From NCBI RefSeq assembly GCF_900143545.1, contig NZ_FREV01000004.1, positions 310,001 to 374,000 on the forward strand: a stretch of DNA of 64,000 bases. Reading direction: 5' to 3'. The notes beneath the pieces were generated by a model. It made no database searches. It saw only the letters and a program-made list of their open reading frames with translations, and was not told the DNA's origin. Made by a program: the position numbers and the translations under genes. This DNA comes from Loktanella sp. Alg231-35. GTDB lineage: Bacteria; Pseudomonadota; Alphaproteobacteria; Rhodobacterales; Rhodobacteraceae. Shown piece after piece: positions 1-9,323 of the stretch (position 1 is its first letter; the number at the start of each line of letters is the position of its first letter).

Positions 1-1340
1 TCGAGAATGAGTAGCTTGGGTCGCAGGATCATTGCCCGTGCAATTGCAATGCGCTGGCGTTGACCGCCGGAAAACTCGTGCGGATAGCGGTCCATCAGCG
101 ATGGATCAAGGCCAACCTCGCCCATGATCTCGCCGACCATCTCGCGTTTATCGCGGCCCGGTGCGACGCCATGCACGCCAAGTCCTTCGGCGATGATCTC
201 TTCCACGGTCATCCGTGGGCTGAGTGATCCGTAAGGGTCTTGGAACACGATCTGCATGTCGCTGCGCAAAGGGCGCATCTGGCGTTGGTTGAGGTGGTGA
301 ATATCGGTGTTCTGAAAGGCAATCCGCCCCTCGGAGCGGATCAATCGCATGACTGCCAATGCAAGGGTCGTCTTGCCGGAGCCGCTTTCGCCAACGACGC
401 CTAAAGTCTCTCCGGCCCGCACGGTCAGGGTCGCGTCATTGACGGCCTTCACATGGCCCACAGTGCGCTTGAGCAGCCCGCGCTGGATCGGGAACCAGAT
501 GCGGGTGCTGTTGGTTTCCAACACGACCGGGGCTGTATCCTCAACCGGCGCAGGGACGCCGCTGCTCTCGGCGGCCAAGAGCGTTTGAGTATAGGGATGC
601 TGCGGACGGGCGAAAATCTCGGCGGTGGGGCCGCTTTCGACAATCTCCCCGTCTTTCATAACGCAGACCCGATCGGCAATCTTGCGCACGATGGTCAGGT
701 CGTGGGTGATAAAGAGCATCGACATGCCTTCATCGCGCTTTAGATCCGCGAGCAGTTCCAGAATCTGGGCCTGAATGGTTACATCCAGCGCGGTTGTCGG
801 CTCATCGGCGATCAACAACTCAGGACCATTCGCCAAGGCCATCGCGATCATCACGCGTTGGCGTTGGCCACCCGAAAGCTGATGCGGGTACGATCCAAGG
901 CGGCTTTCGGCATCGCGGATGCCCACCTTGTGCAGCAATTGCAAGATACGGTTGGTCACCGCGGCACCGCGCAGACCTGAATGCAACTCGATGCTTTCGG
1001 CAAGTTGCTTTTCAATCGTGTGCAAGGGGTTGAGCGATGTCATCGGCTCTTGAAAGATAAAGCTGATGTCATTGCCCCGGACACGGCGCAACGCGGGTTC
1101 ATCAGCGCCGACCATCTCTGTGCCTTCATATGTGATGGACCCGGCCATCACCGCGCTATCACCGAGCAGTTGCACGGTGGACAGCGCAGTCACAGATTTG
1201 CCTGATCCGCTTTCACCGACCAGCGCCACTGTTTCGCCCCGGTTCACGGTGAAGGACACACCGCGCACGGCATGGGTTGTGTTACCATCCTGACGGAAGG
1301 CGACGCGCAAGTCTTTGACGTCTAGGACAGTGTTTCTCAT
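1..1340 (-). CDS. yejF: Peptide ABC transporter, fused double ATP-binding subunit (YejF-like), truncated by window edge
   Basis: Energises uptake of peptides through the YejB/YejE pore; a cytoplasmic ATPase. Reading leftward from ATG at 1340 ([15 protein letters not shown]...) gives about 446 residues with no stop before base 1. The first ABC domain has a Walker A GESGSGKS (about residues 42-49), signature LSGGQRQR and Walker [10 protein letters not shown]. The second has a Walker [17 protein letters not shown], and is cut at its Walker B (LLILD), so roughly the last 80-90 residues of a family normally about 530 long are missing. The start codon overlaps the yejE stop by 4 bases (ATGA), so the two are translationally coupled. 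The tandem-ATPase layout is also seen in GsiA and DppDF-type fusions, but the neighbours fix the assignment to the yej system. Confidence 0.93.
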   Translation of the reverse strand, partial: MRNTVLDVKDLRVAFRQDGNTTHAVRGVSFTVNRGETVALVGESGSGKSVTALSTVQLLGDSAVMAGSITYEGTEMVGADEPALRRVRGNDISFIFQEPMTSLNPLHTIEKQLAESIELHSGLRGAAVTNRILQLLHKVGIRDAESRLGSYPHQLSGGQRQRVMIAMALANGPELLIADEPTTALDVTIQAQILELLADLKRDEGMSMLFITHDLTIVRKIADRVCVMKDGEIVESGPTAEIFARPQHPYTQTLLAAESSGVPAPVEDTAPVVLETNSTRIWFPIQRGLLKRTVGHVKAVNDATLTVRAGETLGVVGESGSGKTTLALAVMRLIRSEGRIAFQNTDIHHLNQRQMRPLRSDMQIVFQDPYGSLSPRMTVEEIIAEGLGVHGVAPGRDKREMVGEIMGEVGLDPSLMDRYPHEFSGGQRQRIAIARAMILRPKLLIL

Positions 1341-2524
1341 GTGCGGTCTGCCTCCGCTTCTGCGGTTTGCGCAAACAGGTCGTCGTCCACAATCAAGTCG
1401 CCATCTGCCACGAACGTCTTACGCGGATCAAAGGCATCGCGAACCCCTTCGAAGATGAAAACCAGCAGCGACAACATAATCGCAAAGGTAAAGAAGGCGG
1501 TGAAGCCCAGCCACGGGGCCTGCAGGTTCTGTTTGGCCTGCAAAGTCATCTCGCCCAATGACGGGGCCGAGGACGGAAGGCCGAAACCGAGGAAATCAAG
1601 CGAAGCCAAACCGCCGATTGCACCAGTCACAAGGAACGGCAGCATGGTCAGTGTAGCGACCATTGCATTGGGCAGCATGTGGCGGAACATAATCGTGCGA
1701 TCACGCACGCCCAGCGCTTTGGCAGCACGGACGTATTCTAAGTTACGCGCGCGCAGGAACTCTGCCCTGACCACACCGACAAGGGCAGGCCAGCCGAACA
1801 GCACTGTGAGAAACACAAGAAGCCAGTAACTACGCCCCAAAATCGCAAAGACAATGATGATAACGTAAAGCGACGGCATGCCCGTCCATATCTCGATAAA
1901 ACGCTGGAAGATCAGGTCGATCCAGCCTCCAAAATACCCCTGCACGGCACCAGCAATGATCCCGATGAACGAGGCCGCAACCGTAACGGTCAGAGCAAAC
2001 GTCACTGATAATCGGAAACCATATATAACACGCGCAACTACATCGCGTTTGGTGTCATCCGTGCCTAGCCAGTTCTCTGCACTTGGGGGTGCCGGAGCGA
2101 CGCCGCGCACATCAACGATAGTGTTGTAGGAATAGGGAATAACCGGCCAGAGCATCCAGCCTTTCTGAAAATCGCCATCCAGCGCCTCGCCTGCTGCGAC
2201 AGCCGCGATCAGTTCTTCGGGCGCGTCAAAGCATGCGTCAAGCCCGCCCGTCACGATCAGACAATCGACCTCGACCTCGCCATACCCGGCTTCGGTCGGG
2301 AAATCGCCGCCAAAATCCTTCTCAGAATAGAAGCTGAATATCGGCATGCGGATTTCGCCGCGATAACTGACTGCGATGGGTTTGTCGTTGGCGATAAACT
2401 CGGCCATCAGTGACAGACCAAACAGCACCGAAAAGATGACGAGCGACCAATAGGCACGCCTGTTGCGGCGGAAATTGCGCAACCGACGTTTGTTAAGCGG
2501 AGACAGAATAGGGCGCTTTTCCAT
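1337..2524 (-). CDS. yejE: Peptide ABC transporter permease YejE
   Basis: Inner-membrane permease (395 residues) of a yejABEF-type oligopeptide importer. An N-terminal membrane helix near residues 25-45 is followed by a periplasmic insert containing a short acidic stretch. The binding-protein-dependent transport domain begins after about residue 165, with the EAA-type loop visible as EYVRAAKALGVRDRTIMFRHMLPNA. It overlaps yejB upstream by a single base (TAATG) and yejF downstream by 4 bases, so it lies inside one transcription unit. The E. coli homologue imports microcin C and small peptides; the natural substrate here is not known. Confidence 0.93.
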   Translation of the reverse strand: MEKRPILSPLNKRRLRNFRRNRRAYWSLVIFSVLFGLSLMAEFIANDKPIAVSYRGEIRMPIFSFYSEKDFGGDFPTEAGYGEVEVDCLIVTGGLDACFDAPEELIAAVAAGEALDGDFQKGWMLWPVIPYSYNTIVDVRGVAPAPPSAENWLGTDDTKRDVVARVIYGFRLSVTFALTVTVAASFIGIIAGAVQGYFGGWIDLIFQRFIEIWTGMPSLYVIIIVFAILGRSYWLLVFLTVLFGWPALVGVVRAEFLRARNLEYVRAAKALGVRDRTIMFRHMLPNAMVATLTMLPFLVTGAIGGLASLDFLGFGLPSSAPSLGEMTLQAKQNLQAPWLGFTAFFTFAIMLSLLVFIFEGVRDAFDPRKTFVADGDLIVDDDLFAQTAEAEADRT

Positions 2525-3597
2525 TAGTTTCGCGCCTCAAAATCAATGCGTGGATCAATCAGCACATAGGTCAGATCCGTGATTATCCCCACAACCAAAC
2601 CAATAAGCGAGAAGGCAAACAACGTACCAAAGACAACGGGATAGTCGCGGGCAACCGCCGCCTCGAACCCCAGACGGCCCAACCCATCAAGCGAGAACAG
2701 TGTTTCGATAATCAGCGAGCCACCAAAGAAGACGCCGATGAACAATGCGGGAAACCCGGAGATGACAATCAGCATCGCATTGCGGAAAACATGGCCGTAA
2801 AGAACCCGGTTCTCGGATAGGCCCTTGGCCCGCGCCGTCATCACGTATTGCTTCTTAATCTCATCAAGAAAACTGTTCTTGGTCAGCAAGGTCAAAGTAG
2901 CAAAGGCCGATATGGTCGACGCCAGAACCGGTAGGGCAATGTGCCAGAAATAGTCGAGCACTTGGCCAATCAGGCTCAACTCTTCAAAATTTGCGGATGT
3001 CAGACCACGCAGCGGGAAAATGCGCCAGTACGATCCACCTGCAAACAGCACGATCAACAGGATCGCAAACAAGAACCCCGGAATGGCGTAGCCAACAATG
3101 ATCGCACCCGAAGTCCAGGTGTCAAAGGGCGTGCCGTCCCTGACTGCCTTCTTGATGCCCAGCGGGATTGAGATCATGTAGGCGATCAGTGTCGACCACA
3201 GCCCCAGCGTGATCGAGACGGGCATTTTTTCCATCACCAAATCAAACACGCTGATCGAGCGGAAGTAGCTTTCGCCGAAATCGAACCGCATATAGTTCCA
3301 CATCATGTTGAGGAACCGTTCCAAGGGCGGTTTGTCAAAACCGAACTCGCGTTCCAGATCAGCGATGAAATCGGCAGGCAAACCGCGCCCACCGATATAG
3401 TCGCTGTCGCCGCTGTCCACCAACTCACTGCCGCCGCCGGAAATGCCTTCAAACACATCCCCGCCGCCTTCCAGCTCAGCCAGGATTTGTTCGATGGGTC
3501 CACCAGGGACAAATTGGATCAATGCGAAGTTGATGATCATGATTCCCAGCAACGTGGGGATCACAAGCAACAAGCGCCTTAGGATATATGCGCCCAT
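2524..3597 (-). CDS. yejB: Peptide ABC transporter permease YejB
   Basis: Second permease of the importer (357 residues). The N-terminal helix [20 protein letters not shown] is the typical start of DppB/OppB/YejB proteins. The transport domain covers about residues 130-345, with the EAA loop near [27 protein letters not shown]. An extended, glycine- and acid-rich periplasmic loop (about residues 40-75) is characteristic of YejB. It starts 10 bases after the yejA stop and its own stop shares one base with the yejE start. Assignment is firm from family features and operon order. Confidence 0.94.
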   Translation of the reverse strand: MGAYILRRLLLVIPTLLGIMIINFALIQFVPGGPIEQILAELEGGGDVFEGISGGGSELVDSGDSDYIGGRGLPADFIADLEREFGFDKPPLERFLNMMWNYMRFDFGESYFRSISVFDLVMEKMPVSITLGLWSTLIAYMISIPLGIKKAVRDGTPFDTWTSGAIIVGYAIPGFLFAILLIVLFAGGSYWRIFPLRGLTSANFEELSLIGQVLDYFWHIALPVLASTISAFATLTLLTKNSFLDEIKKQYVMTARAKGLSENRVLYGHVFRNAMLIVISGFPALFIGVFFGGSLIIETLFSLDGLGRLGFEAAVARDYPVVFGTLFAFSLIGLVVGIITDLTYVLIDPRIDFEARN

Positions 3598-3607
3598 TTA
3601 CGCGACC

Positions 3608-5527
3608 TTACTGAAACGCACCGGCGGCGCGCAGCGCCTCTGCGGCCTCCGCATCATGCCACCAGTTATCGATGGGCGAGAGCGCCAAGGGTGGTATCTC
3701 TTTGAAGCGGTACATGTCGTAGTAGGCGACAGTGTGGACGCCCTTTTGCCACTGCGGGATCCAGAACTGCTCTGCCCGCAGGACACGGTCCAAAGCACGG
3801 GTGCTGACCGTCAATTCTTCCAGGGTCTCCGCATCGACGATCACATCAATGATGCGATCCACTGCCGGAGATTTCAGGCGCATCGGATTGCGCGAGCTGT
3901 CTTCGGCCGCTTCTGACCCAAAGAACTGCGCCAACTGCTGGCCCGGCTCATAGCCTTGCCCAAGCGACGCGTTCACAATGTCAAAGGTGCCCGACCGGCG
4001 CCGTTCAATCCACTGGGCCGTGTCGACACGCTCCAATTCTGCATCGACGCCAAGACGTTTGAGGTTCTCAACGATGGGATTGATGATGCGATCAAACTGC
4101 GGGGATCGTTCAAGGAATGTCACCGACAGGGTTTCGCCGTCCTTGCGGCGCATCCCATCATCGCCAGCCATCCAGCCCGCTTCATCCAGTAGCTCAGACG
4201 CGGCGCGCAAGGCACGGCGATCCAGTGGGCGTTCTGAGGTGCTGGACACCGGCGGGATCACTGCCTCTTGCGTCAGAACACCAGCATCCAGCAGGCCTTC
4301 ATCAACCAACGGCTGCAAAATCGCGATTTCTTCGGCGGACGGAATGCCAACGGCTTTCAGATCAGAGTTATCCCAGAACGACTGCGGGCGCTCGTAGAGA
4401 CCATAAAACAGCGATTCATTCATCCACTCGAAATTGACCATCAGACCTACGGCCTGCCGCACCAGAGGATCCTGGAATTTCTCTTGGTTGAGGTTGAAAA
4501 CGAACCCCTGCCCAGTTCCAATCGCTCCATTTGGCAGTTCTTCTACATTCACCCAGCCGTTGTTGCGTGCTGGAAAATCATATCCGGTCGCCCACTGGAT
4601 CGAGCTGTTCTCGGAGCGATACGCGTAGACACCGCTCTTGAAGCCTTCAAATGCCGCGCCGCTGTCGGCAAAATACTCTACACGCACGGTCTGAAAGTTA
4701 TTGCGCCCCTGATTGATGGGCAAATCCGCGCCCCACCAGTCAGGATCGTAGCGATAGATAATCTGACGTCCGATATCGACCTCATCCAAACGGTAGGGGC
4801 CGGTCGCCATGAATGGCTCATCAGAGGCCTCATCAAGGCGCGTGCCGGTCTCTTCGAACCATGCCTTTGAAAAAGCTGATGTGCCGCCAACCCAACTGAC
4901 TACATCGCGGCGCGGCGCACTTTCGGTAAAGTTAAAGCGGATTCTATGCGTGTCGAGCACCTCGACACTGTCGATGAACTGCGAATAGACGCTGCGGTAT
5001 TCGGTGATGCCCTGCTCAAGATATAGCTCAAAGGTGAACTTGATATCTTCGGCGGTCATGGTTGTTCCGTCCCAGAACGTCACATCATCGCGCAGATTGA
5101 AGATCACCCAATCGCGACTTTCGGGGTATTCTAGCGTTTCGCACATATAGCAGTAGACCCCATAGGGATCATCAGCAAATGACGTCAGGATCGACTCATA
5201 ACCGATCGTCGAAAGGGCCGCGGGTACGCCTTTCCGGGTGGACAAATTGAAGCTATCAAATGTTCCCTGCGCCCATTGTGAAAACTCGCCCCCTTTGGGC
5301 GCGTTCGGGTTGACGTAATCAAGAACCGCATCCGGCCCATACTTCAACGCCCCGAAATTCACGTAGCCATGGCTGACTGTGATCTCTTCATGGTTTTCCG
5401 CCAGAACGTCCGCCCCCGCCAAAATTGCGGCGATACCGATCACCGACCCGATCACCCATTGTCGTACAGCGCCATCATTGCGATCACGCGTGGCGGCTGT
5501 GGCACGGGCTTGCGGGCGGTTTGGCAT
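3608..5527 (-). CDS. yejA: Extracellular peptide-binding protein YejA (SBP family 5)
   Basis: Periplasmic solute-binding protein (639 residues) that delivers peptides to YejBE. The N-terminus carries basic residues, then a hydrophobic stretch (WVIGSVIGIAAILAGADVLA, about residues 24-43) and a likely Sec cleavage site before ENHEEITVSHGY. The family 5 core follows, with the signature region GGEFSQWAQGTFDSFN and DDVTFWDGTTMTAEDIKFTFE. It is the first gene of the leftward yejABEF operon. The upstream region (5528-5640) is the probable promoter; a 13-base palindrome TGTTTGGCAAACA lies at 5580-5592. Confidence 0.93.
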   Translation of the reverse strand: MPNRPQARATAATRDRNDGAVRQWVIGSVIGIAAILAGADVLAENHEEITVSHGYVNFGALKYGPDAVLDYVNPNAPKGGEFSQWAQGTFDSFNLSTRKGVPAALSTIGYESILTSFADDPYGVYCYMCETLEYPESRDWVIFNLRDDVTFWDGTTMTAEDIKFTFELYLEQGITEYRSVYSQFIDSVEVLDTHRIRFNFTESAPRRDVVSWVGGTSAFSKAWFEETGTRLDEASDEPFMATGPYRLDEVDIGRQIIYRYDPDWWGADLPINQGRNNFQTVRVEYFADSGAAFEGFKSGVYAYRSENSSIQWATGYDFPARNNGWVNVEELPNGAIGTGQGFVFNLNQEKFQDPLVRQAVGLMVNFEWMNESLFYGLYERPQSFWDNSDLKAVGIPSAEEIAILQPLVDEGLLDAGVLTQEAVIPPVSSTSERPLDRRALRAASELLDEAGWMAGDDGMRRKDGETLSVTFLERSPQFDRIINPIVENLKRLGVDAELERVDTAQWIERRRSGTFDIVNASLGQGYEPGQQLAQFFGSEAAEDSSRNPMRLKSPAVDRIIDVIVDAETLEELTVSTRALDRVLRAEQFWIPQWQKGVHTVAYYDMYRFKEIPPLALSPIDNWWHDAEAAEALRAAGAFQ

Positions 5528-5579
5528 GGGGCACTCCGGTTCGTTTTGATCTTAGAGACGTTAAATGAAGTAAATGTGG

Positions 5580-5592
5580 TGTTTGGCAAACA
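5580..5592. promoter_or_regulatory. Perfect 13-base palindrome upstream of yejA
   Basis: TGTTTGGCAAACA sits about 53 bases upstream of the yejA start codon. A dyad of this kind in the promoter region is compatible with an operator, but no regulator gene adjoins it and the match could be chance. Confidence 0.3.
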
Positions 5593-5640
5593 TTCAAGTT
5601 GAGTTTGCGTGATGAAATGGTGATTGACGCATCCGTGAAA

Positions 5641-5671
5641 ACGAAAAAGGCCGCCCAGCAGGCGACCTTTC
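5641..5671 (-). terminator. Rho-independent terminator of the cytochrome c gene
   Basis: Read on the minus strand: stem AAAGGTCGCC / GGCGGCCTTT (one G-U pair), short loop TGCT, then TTTTTCGTTTTC. It lies 28 bases after the cytochrome c stop and before the yejA promoter, so it insulates the yej operon. Confidence 0.85.
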
Positions 5672-5697
5672 ATTTACCTGCACAGGGCGCGGGTTGA

Positions 5698-6207
5698 TCA
5701 GTTGAATGCCGCCAGATAGGCGATCAGGTTCGCGCGATCCTCGATCTTGCGCATACCGTTGTAGGACATCTCAGTGCCGGGCGCATAGGCGCTTGGCTTT
5801 TCCAGGAAGGCATTCAGGTTCTCCGGGGTCCAAACGTCTGCCGCCTCGGCCAATGCACCAGAATAGCCAAAATCATCAAAGAACTGGACCGGACGATCAA
5901 CGATACCGTGCAGTGAGGGGCCGGTACCATGCTGTCCGGGTTCAAGCGCGTGGCAAGACCGACACGCGCGCCACAGGCCTTCGCCCTCTTCGGCACTGGC
6001 AGATGCCAAAACAACGGCGAAATCAACCTCTTCTACAGCTTCATCAGCACCGCCTTCAGCACCTTCGACCTCGATCACATAAGCCTGATGATCGTCGTGA
6101 CCACCGCTGTGGTAAATTTCCTCGGCCAGCCAGGCGCCCAGCAAAAAGACCAGAAACGTGCCACAAAGGCCGCCCACCAGTTTTGTCATCGTCATTGTGT
6201 CGAACAT
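5698..6207 (-). CDS. Membrane-anchored cytochrome c (CycM/c552-like)
   Basis: A class I c-type cytochrome of about 169 residues held in the membrane by an N-terminal uncleaved helix (KLVGGLCGTFLVFLLGAWLA). It has an acidic linker rich in E, D and A, and a heme-binding CRSCH motif; the distal Met ligand is probably in YAPGTEMSYNGM. Family members in Paracoccus and Rhodobacter (CycM, cytochrome cy) shuttle electrons from bc1 to terminal oxidases. I chose ATG at 6207 (MFDTMTMTK), the usual family N-terminus; ATG at 6219 is an alternative, and the frame stays open upstream to 6441 without family similarity. It is divergent from pheA. Confidence 0.88.
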   Translation of the reverse strand: MFDTMTMTKLVGGLCGTFLVFLLGAWLAEEIYHSGGHDDHQAYVIEVEGAEGGADEAVEEVDFAVVLASASAEEGEGLWRACRSCHALEPGQHGTGPSLHGIVDRPVQFFDDFGYSGALAEAADVWTPENLNAFLEKPSAYAPGTEMSYNGMRKIEDRANLIAYLAAFN

Positions 6208-6329
6208 GTCGCGTTCCATTCCGTTCAAAGCGTTGCCGCTATCTATCCGTTTCCCACATCGGGTTGCAAGGTATAGTGGCGCGACCAAACGCCCATTTTT
6301 TGACGGGCGCGAGCAGAGAGGCCAGCAGA

Positions 6330-7178
6330 ATGCCACAGAAAATCGCATTTCAGGGTGAATTGGGAGCCTATGGGCACGAGGCCTGCGTGACCGCACGCCC
6401 GGACTATGACCCGCTGCCCTGCCCCACATTTGAGACGGCAATTGACGCAGTCCGCAAGGGCAACGCGGATCTTGGCATGATCGCAGTTGAAAATTCGACC
6501 TATGGCCGGGTGGCCGATGTGCATTCTCTGCTCCCTGAAAGCGGGTTGCATATCGTGGATGAGACCTTTGTGCGGGTGCATATCAACCTGCTGGGCACGC
6601 CAGAGGCAAAGCTGGACGATATCAAAGAGGCCCATGGCCACCCCGTCATCCTGCCGCAATGCGGGCAATTCCTGCGCGAACATGCGATTCGGGGGCGTGT
6701 TAGCTCTGACAACGCGCGCGCCGCGCGCGAGGTCGCATCGGAAGGTGATCCGACGGTGGCGGCACTTGCCTCTGAACTGGCCGCCGAGATTTACGGCCTC
6801 AAGGTGCTGGCGCGCCATATCGAGGATCACGCCCGCAACACCACACGTTTTCTGATCATGGCACGCGAGCCGGATTACATCCGCCGTGGGGCATCCGGCA
6901 TGATGACAAGTTTTGTCTTCCGCGTGCGCAACATCCCCGCAGCGCTGTACAAAGCGATGGGCGGCTTTGCGACAAATAGCGTGAACATGACAAAGCTGGA
7001 AAGCTATATGGTCGGTGGCGAATTCACCGCAACACAGTTCTACGCCGAAATCGAAGGCCACCCCGACGACGCCAATGTGCAGCTTGCGATGGAAGAGCTT
7101 GGTTATTTCACCGACCATCTGCATGTGATGGGGGTTTATCCCGCCGCCGCGCGGCGCCACGAAAAAAGTGGCGGCTAA
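6330..7178 (+). CDS. pheA: Prephenate dehydratase
   Basis: Converts prephenate to phenylpyruvate in phenylalanine synthesis (cytoplasm, 282 residues, standing alone rather than fused to chorismate mutase). The N-terminal catalytic domain starts IAFQGELGAYGHEA and carries the conserved TRF motif (ARNTTRFLIM). The C-terminal ACT domain (about residues 190-280, SFVFRVRNIPAALYKAMGGFA) should give feedback inhibition by phenylalanine. ATG at 6330 is preceded by GAGAGG. The reading frame is open much further upstream (to 5706) but that stretch is antisense to the cytochrome gene and has no family similarity. Confidence 0.95.
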   Translation: MPQKIAFQGELGAYGHEACVTARPDYDPLPCPTFETAIDAVRKGNADLGMIAVENSTYGRVADVHSLLPESGLHIVDETFVRVHINLLGTPEAKLDDIKEAHGHPVILPQCGQFLREHAIRGRVSSDNARAAREVASEGDPTVAALASELAAEIYGLKVLARHIEDHARNTTRFLIMAREPDYIRRGASGMMTSFVFRVRNIPAALYKAMGGFATNSVNMTKLESYMVGGEFTATQFYAEIEGHPDDANVQLAMEELGYFTDHLHVMGVYPAAARRHEKSGG

Positions 7179-7406
7179 GGGTGGGCGATCTCGCATCATG
7201 GGTGGGATGCAGAACGCTGTATAGGCCCTAACGCCCAGCGATCCGGACGCAAACCGAAAGTTCGTTGCAGGCTGCGTCTCGGCAGTTCTGCGGGATAGAA
7301 CCGCCATTCGTTTTGCTTGTTCGAACCGCTGCTTCGGCCTGCGTCGGATAGATCCTTACGACCCCAAGGTATTGTACACGGTGCCAGCAATGTTGATGTT
7401 GCAAGC

Positions 7407-8699
7407 ATGGCAACAGAAGTAGAGTTTTCCTTAGAAGCACTAACAAGTTCGGCACGACGACACATTCGGGTGTTTCAGATACACCAGTTCCTTGACCGTT
7501 TTGCGATGGGGCTGACGGTTGCTGTTGTTGCGCTGGCTTTGACTGACAGAGGTATGGACCTTTTCCAAATCTCGCTTCTATTCGGGGTCTACTCGCTTAC
7601 GACGATGGCGATGGAACTGCCTTTCGGTGGTCTGGCTGACAATATCGGACGCAAGCCGGTGTTTTTGACGGCGGTGATTGCTAGCTTGATTTCGCTCGCG
7701 CTCTTTCTCTCAACCAGCGATTTTCATGTTCTCGCACTTTCATTTGCATTCATCGGTTTTGGACGGGCGCTTCGGTCTGGCACGCTTGATGCGTGGTTTG
7801 TCGAAACTTTCAGGGCAGCCGCGCCAAATGTGGATGTGCAGCCAGCACTGGCCAAAGCGCAATGGGCCAATGCCGTGGGGTTGGCCATTGGCGCTGTACT
7901 GGGAGGTCTCTTGCCGGATGTTTTCGGCGCGGTGGCGCAAAGCCTCGGGTTCAGCATCTATGATGTGTCCTATGCGGCAAGCTTTGGCGTGATGCTGGGC
8001 GTGTTTGTTTTCACGATGTTGGCCATTGACGAAAAGCCACGTCCAAAGAACGGCAATGCACTTAGGCAAGGGTTCGCAAGCGTACCAACAGTGATAAAAG
8101 ACGCGAGCCTCCTTGCCCTGAAACATCCTACGCTGTCGATGCTTCTGGGATCACTGGCGTTCTTTTTGATGGCGACCAACCCCGTCGAGGTCCTCTGGCC
8201 AACCCATGCAAAGCCTATGTTGGATGACAGTTACGCAAACAGCGTGATTGGTATTCTGACTGCGACTTATTTCTTTTCTATTGCCTTCGGCGCATCTTTG
8301 TCACCGTATATCAGCCGCATCTTCAAACGTCGGCACGCCATGACACTGGCAGCGACTTTCGCTGGCTTAACGGGCGTTCAGATCGCACTGGCATTGCAGG
8401 GCGATATCATCAGCTTTGCCGCGATTTTTATCCTGTATTCTGTGATCCTTGGCGCCAGCGAAACGCCTGCCAGCAGCATTCTGCATCGCTGCGTAGGCGA
8501 CCATCAGCGGTCGACCATGCTGTCGTTGAGATCGTTGATACAGCAGTTGGGTGCCGCTTTAGGTCTGGTGTTTGCCGGAGCCGTCGCCGAAATATACTCC
8601 ACTCCTATCGCGTGGATCGTGGGAGCAGTTTTTCTTTTCATTGCAGTGCTGCTGGCCTTGGTGCTGGTCAAACGGTTGGCCTTAGAAGCCGATAGCTGA
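7407..8699 (+). CDS. Major facilitator superfamily transporter
   Basis: A 430-residue integral membrane protein with about 12 hydrophobic segments and the MFS loop 2-3 signature GGLADNIGRKPVF (about residues 71-83). Substrate cannot be assigned from sequence; the short N-terminus and the absence of a large central loop resemble drug or sugar efflux MFS proteins of unknown specificity. I took ATG at 7407 (MATEVEFSLEALTSS); the frame extends upstream to 7317 without convincing similarity. It stands alone, with 228 bases upstream and a short gap downstream before the oppositely oriented SRPBCC gene. Confidence 0.85.
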   Translation: MATEVEFSLEALTSSARRHIRVFQIHQFLDRFAMGLTVAVVALALTDRGMDLFQISLLFGVYSLTTMAMELPFGGLADNIGRKPVFLTAVIASLISLALFLSTSDFHVLALSFAFIGFGRALRSGTLDAWFVETFRAAAPNVDVQPALAKAQWANAVGLAIGAVLGGLLPDVFGAVAQSLGFSIYDVSYAASFGVMLGVFVFTMLAIDEKPRPKNGNALRQGFASVPTVIKDASLLALKHPTLSMLLGSLAFFLMATNPVEVLWPTHAKPMLDDSYANSVIGILTATYFFSIAFGASLSPYISRIFKRRHAMTLAATFAGLTGVQIALALQGDIISFAAIFILYSVILGASETPASSILHRCVGDHQRSTMLSLRSLIQQLGAALGLVFAGAVAEIYSTPIAWIVGAVFLFIAVLLALVLVKRLALEADS

Positions 8700-8834
8700 C
8701 ATTGGTGCGTTACACAGCAAAGGTCGATCTGGGTTCAAATTTCCCATCGGCCACGCTCTGCGCGAACGTCCATTTCAATTCTCAGTTCAGTCGATGGCTA
8801 GAAGGCAAGAACAACCAACGTTCGGGCCAAACCC

Positions 8835-9299
8835 CTAGCGTGTGGCCCGATACTGGTCCTCTACGTCTTCGGCGTAGTCCAGCACCCGCGCCTTGAAGCG
8901 CTTGGTCAGTTTGGCCTTGGCCAGCTTTAGCGATTGTAGCAACAGCCGTGCTGTCAATGTCCGCGCGCGCATCTCGAATCCGACAATGACCCGTGTGCGG
9001 GCGGGTGACAGGGCCACCAGTTCAACCTCTGTCACGGCAATCACACCGTCTGACTTGCTGTCCACTTTCAACGCATGTGGTGGATCAAATTGGACCAGCG
9101 TGGCCTGCACGCAGCGATCTCGGCCGCGAAAGGTGAAATCGACGTCCCAGATGGTGCCGACCTGTGCGGCGCCTTCATCGTGACGCACAACTTGCGCCCC
9201 GTTGCGCAAGGCACGCCGCTCGAACGCTGCAAAATCAGTAACGCGCGCAAAAACAAAATCAATTGGCGCTTCAAGATCTTCGCGGGTGCTTAGTTTCAT
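8835..9299 (-). CDS. SRPBCC (START/Bet v1-like) family protein
   Basis: A 154-residue protein of the SRPBCC hydrophobic-ligand-binding fold. It starts MKLSTREDLEAPIDFVFARVTDF, with the typical DFAAFERRALRNGA segment and a helix-rich C-terminus. No catalytic residues are identifiable, so the ligand is unknown. It lies 24 bases after the nudC stop on the same strand, so the two are probably cotranscribed, though nothing in the sequence links SRPBCC function to NAD turnover. Confidence 0.82.
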   Translation of the reverse strand: MKLSTREDLEAPIDFVFARVTDFAAFERRALRNGAQVVRHDEGAAQVGTIWDVDFTFRGRDRCVQATLVQFDPPHALKVDSKSDGVIAVTEVELVALSPARTRVIVGFEMRARTLTARLLLQSLKLAKAKLTKRFKARVLDYAEDVEDQYRATR

Positions 9300-9323
9300 G
9301 CTGGTCGTCCTGCGCGCATGGGA

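Noticed and set aside
5706-6329. N-terminal extension of the pheA frame
   Set aside because: Arg/Pro-rich translation unlike any prephenate dehydratase; overlaps the cytochrome c gene on the other strand. The start at 6330 fits the family.
6243-7307. 354-codon open frame on the minus strand opposite pheA
   Set aside because: Antisense to pheA; Cys- and His-rich translation without domain signature, typical of a shadow frame.
7179-7406. Possible degraded gene or repeat upstream of the MFS gene
   Set aside because: Only short frames and no recognisable protein fragment or clear repeat on either strand; treated as promoter/intergenic.
8823-8849. CGGGCCA/TGGCCCG inverted repeat near the end of the SRPBCC gene
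   Set aside because: 13-base loop, no T-run, and it overlaps the stop codon; too weak to call a terminator.
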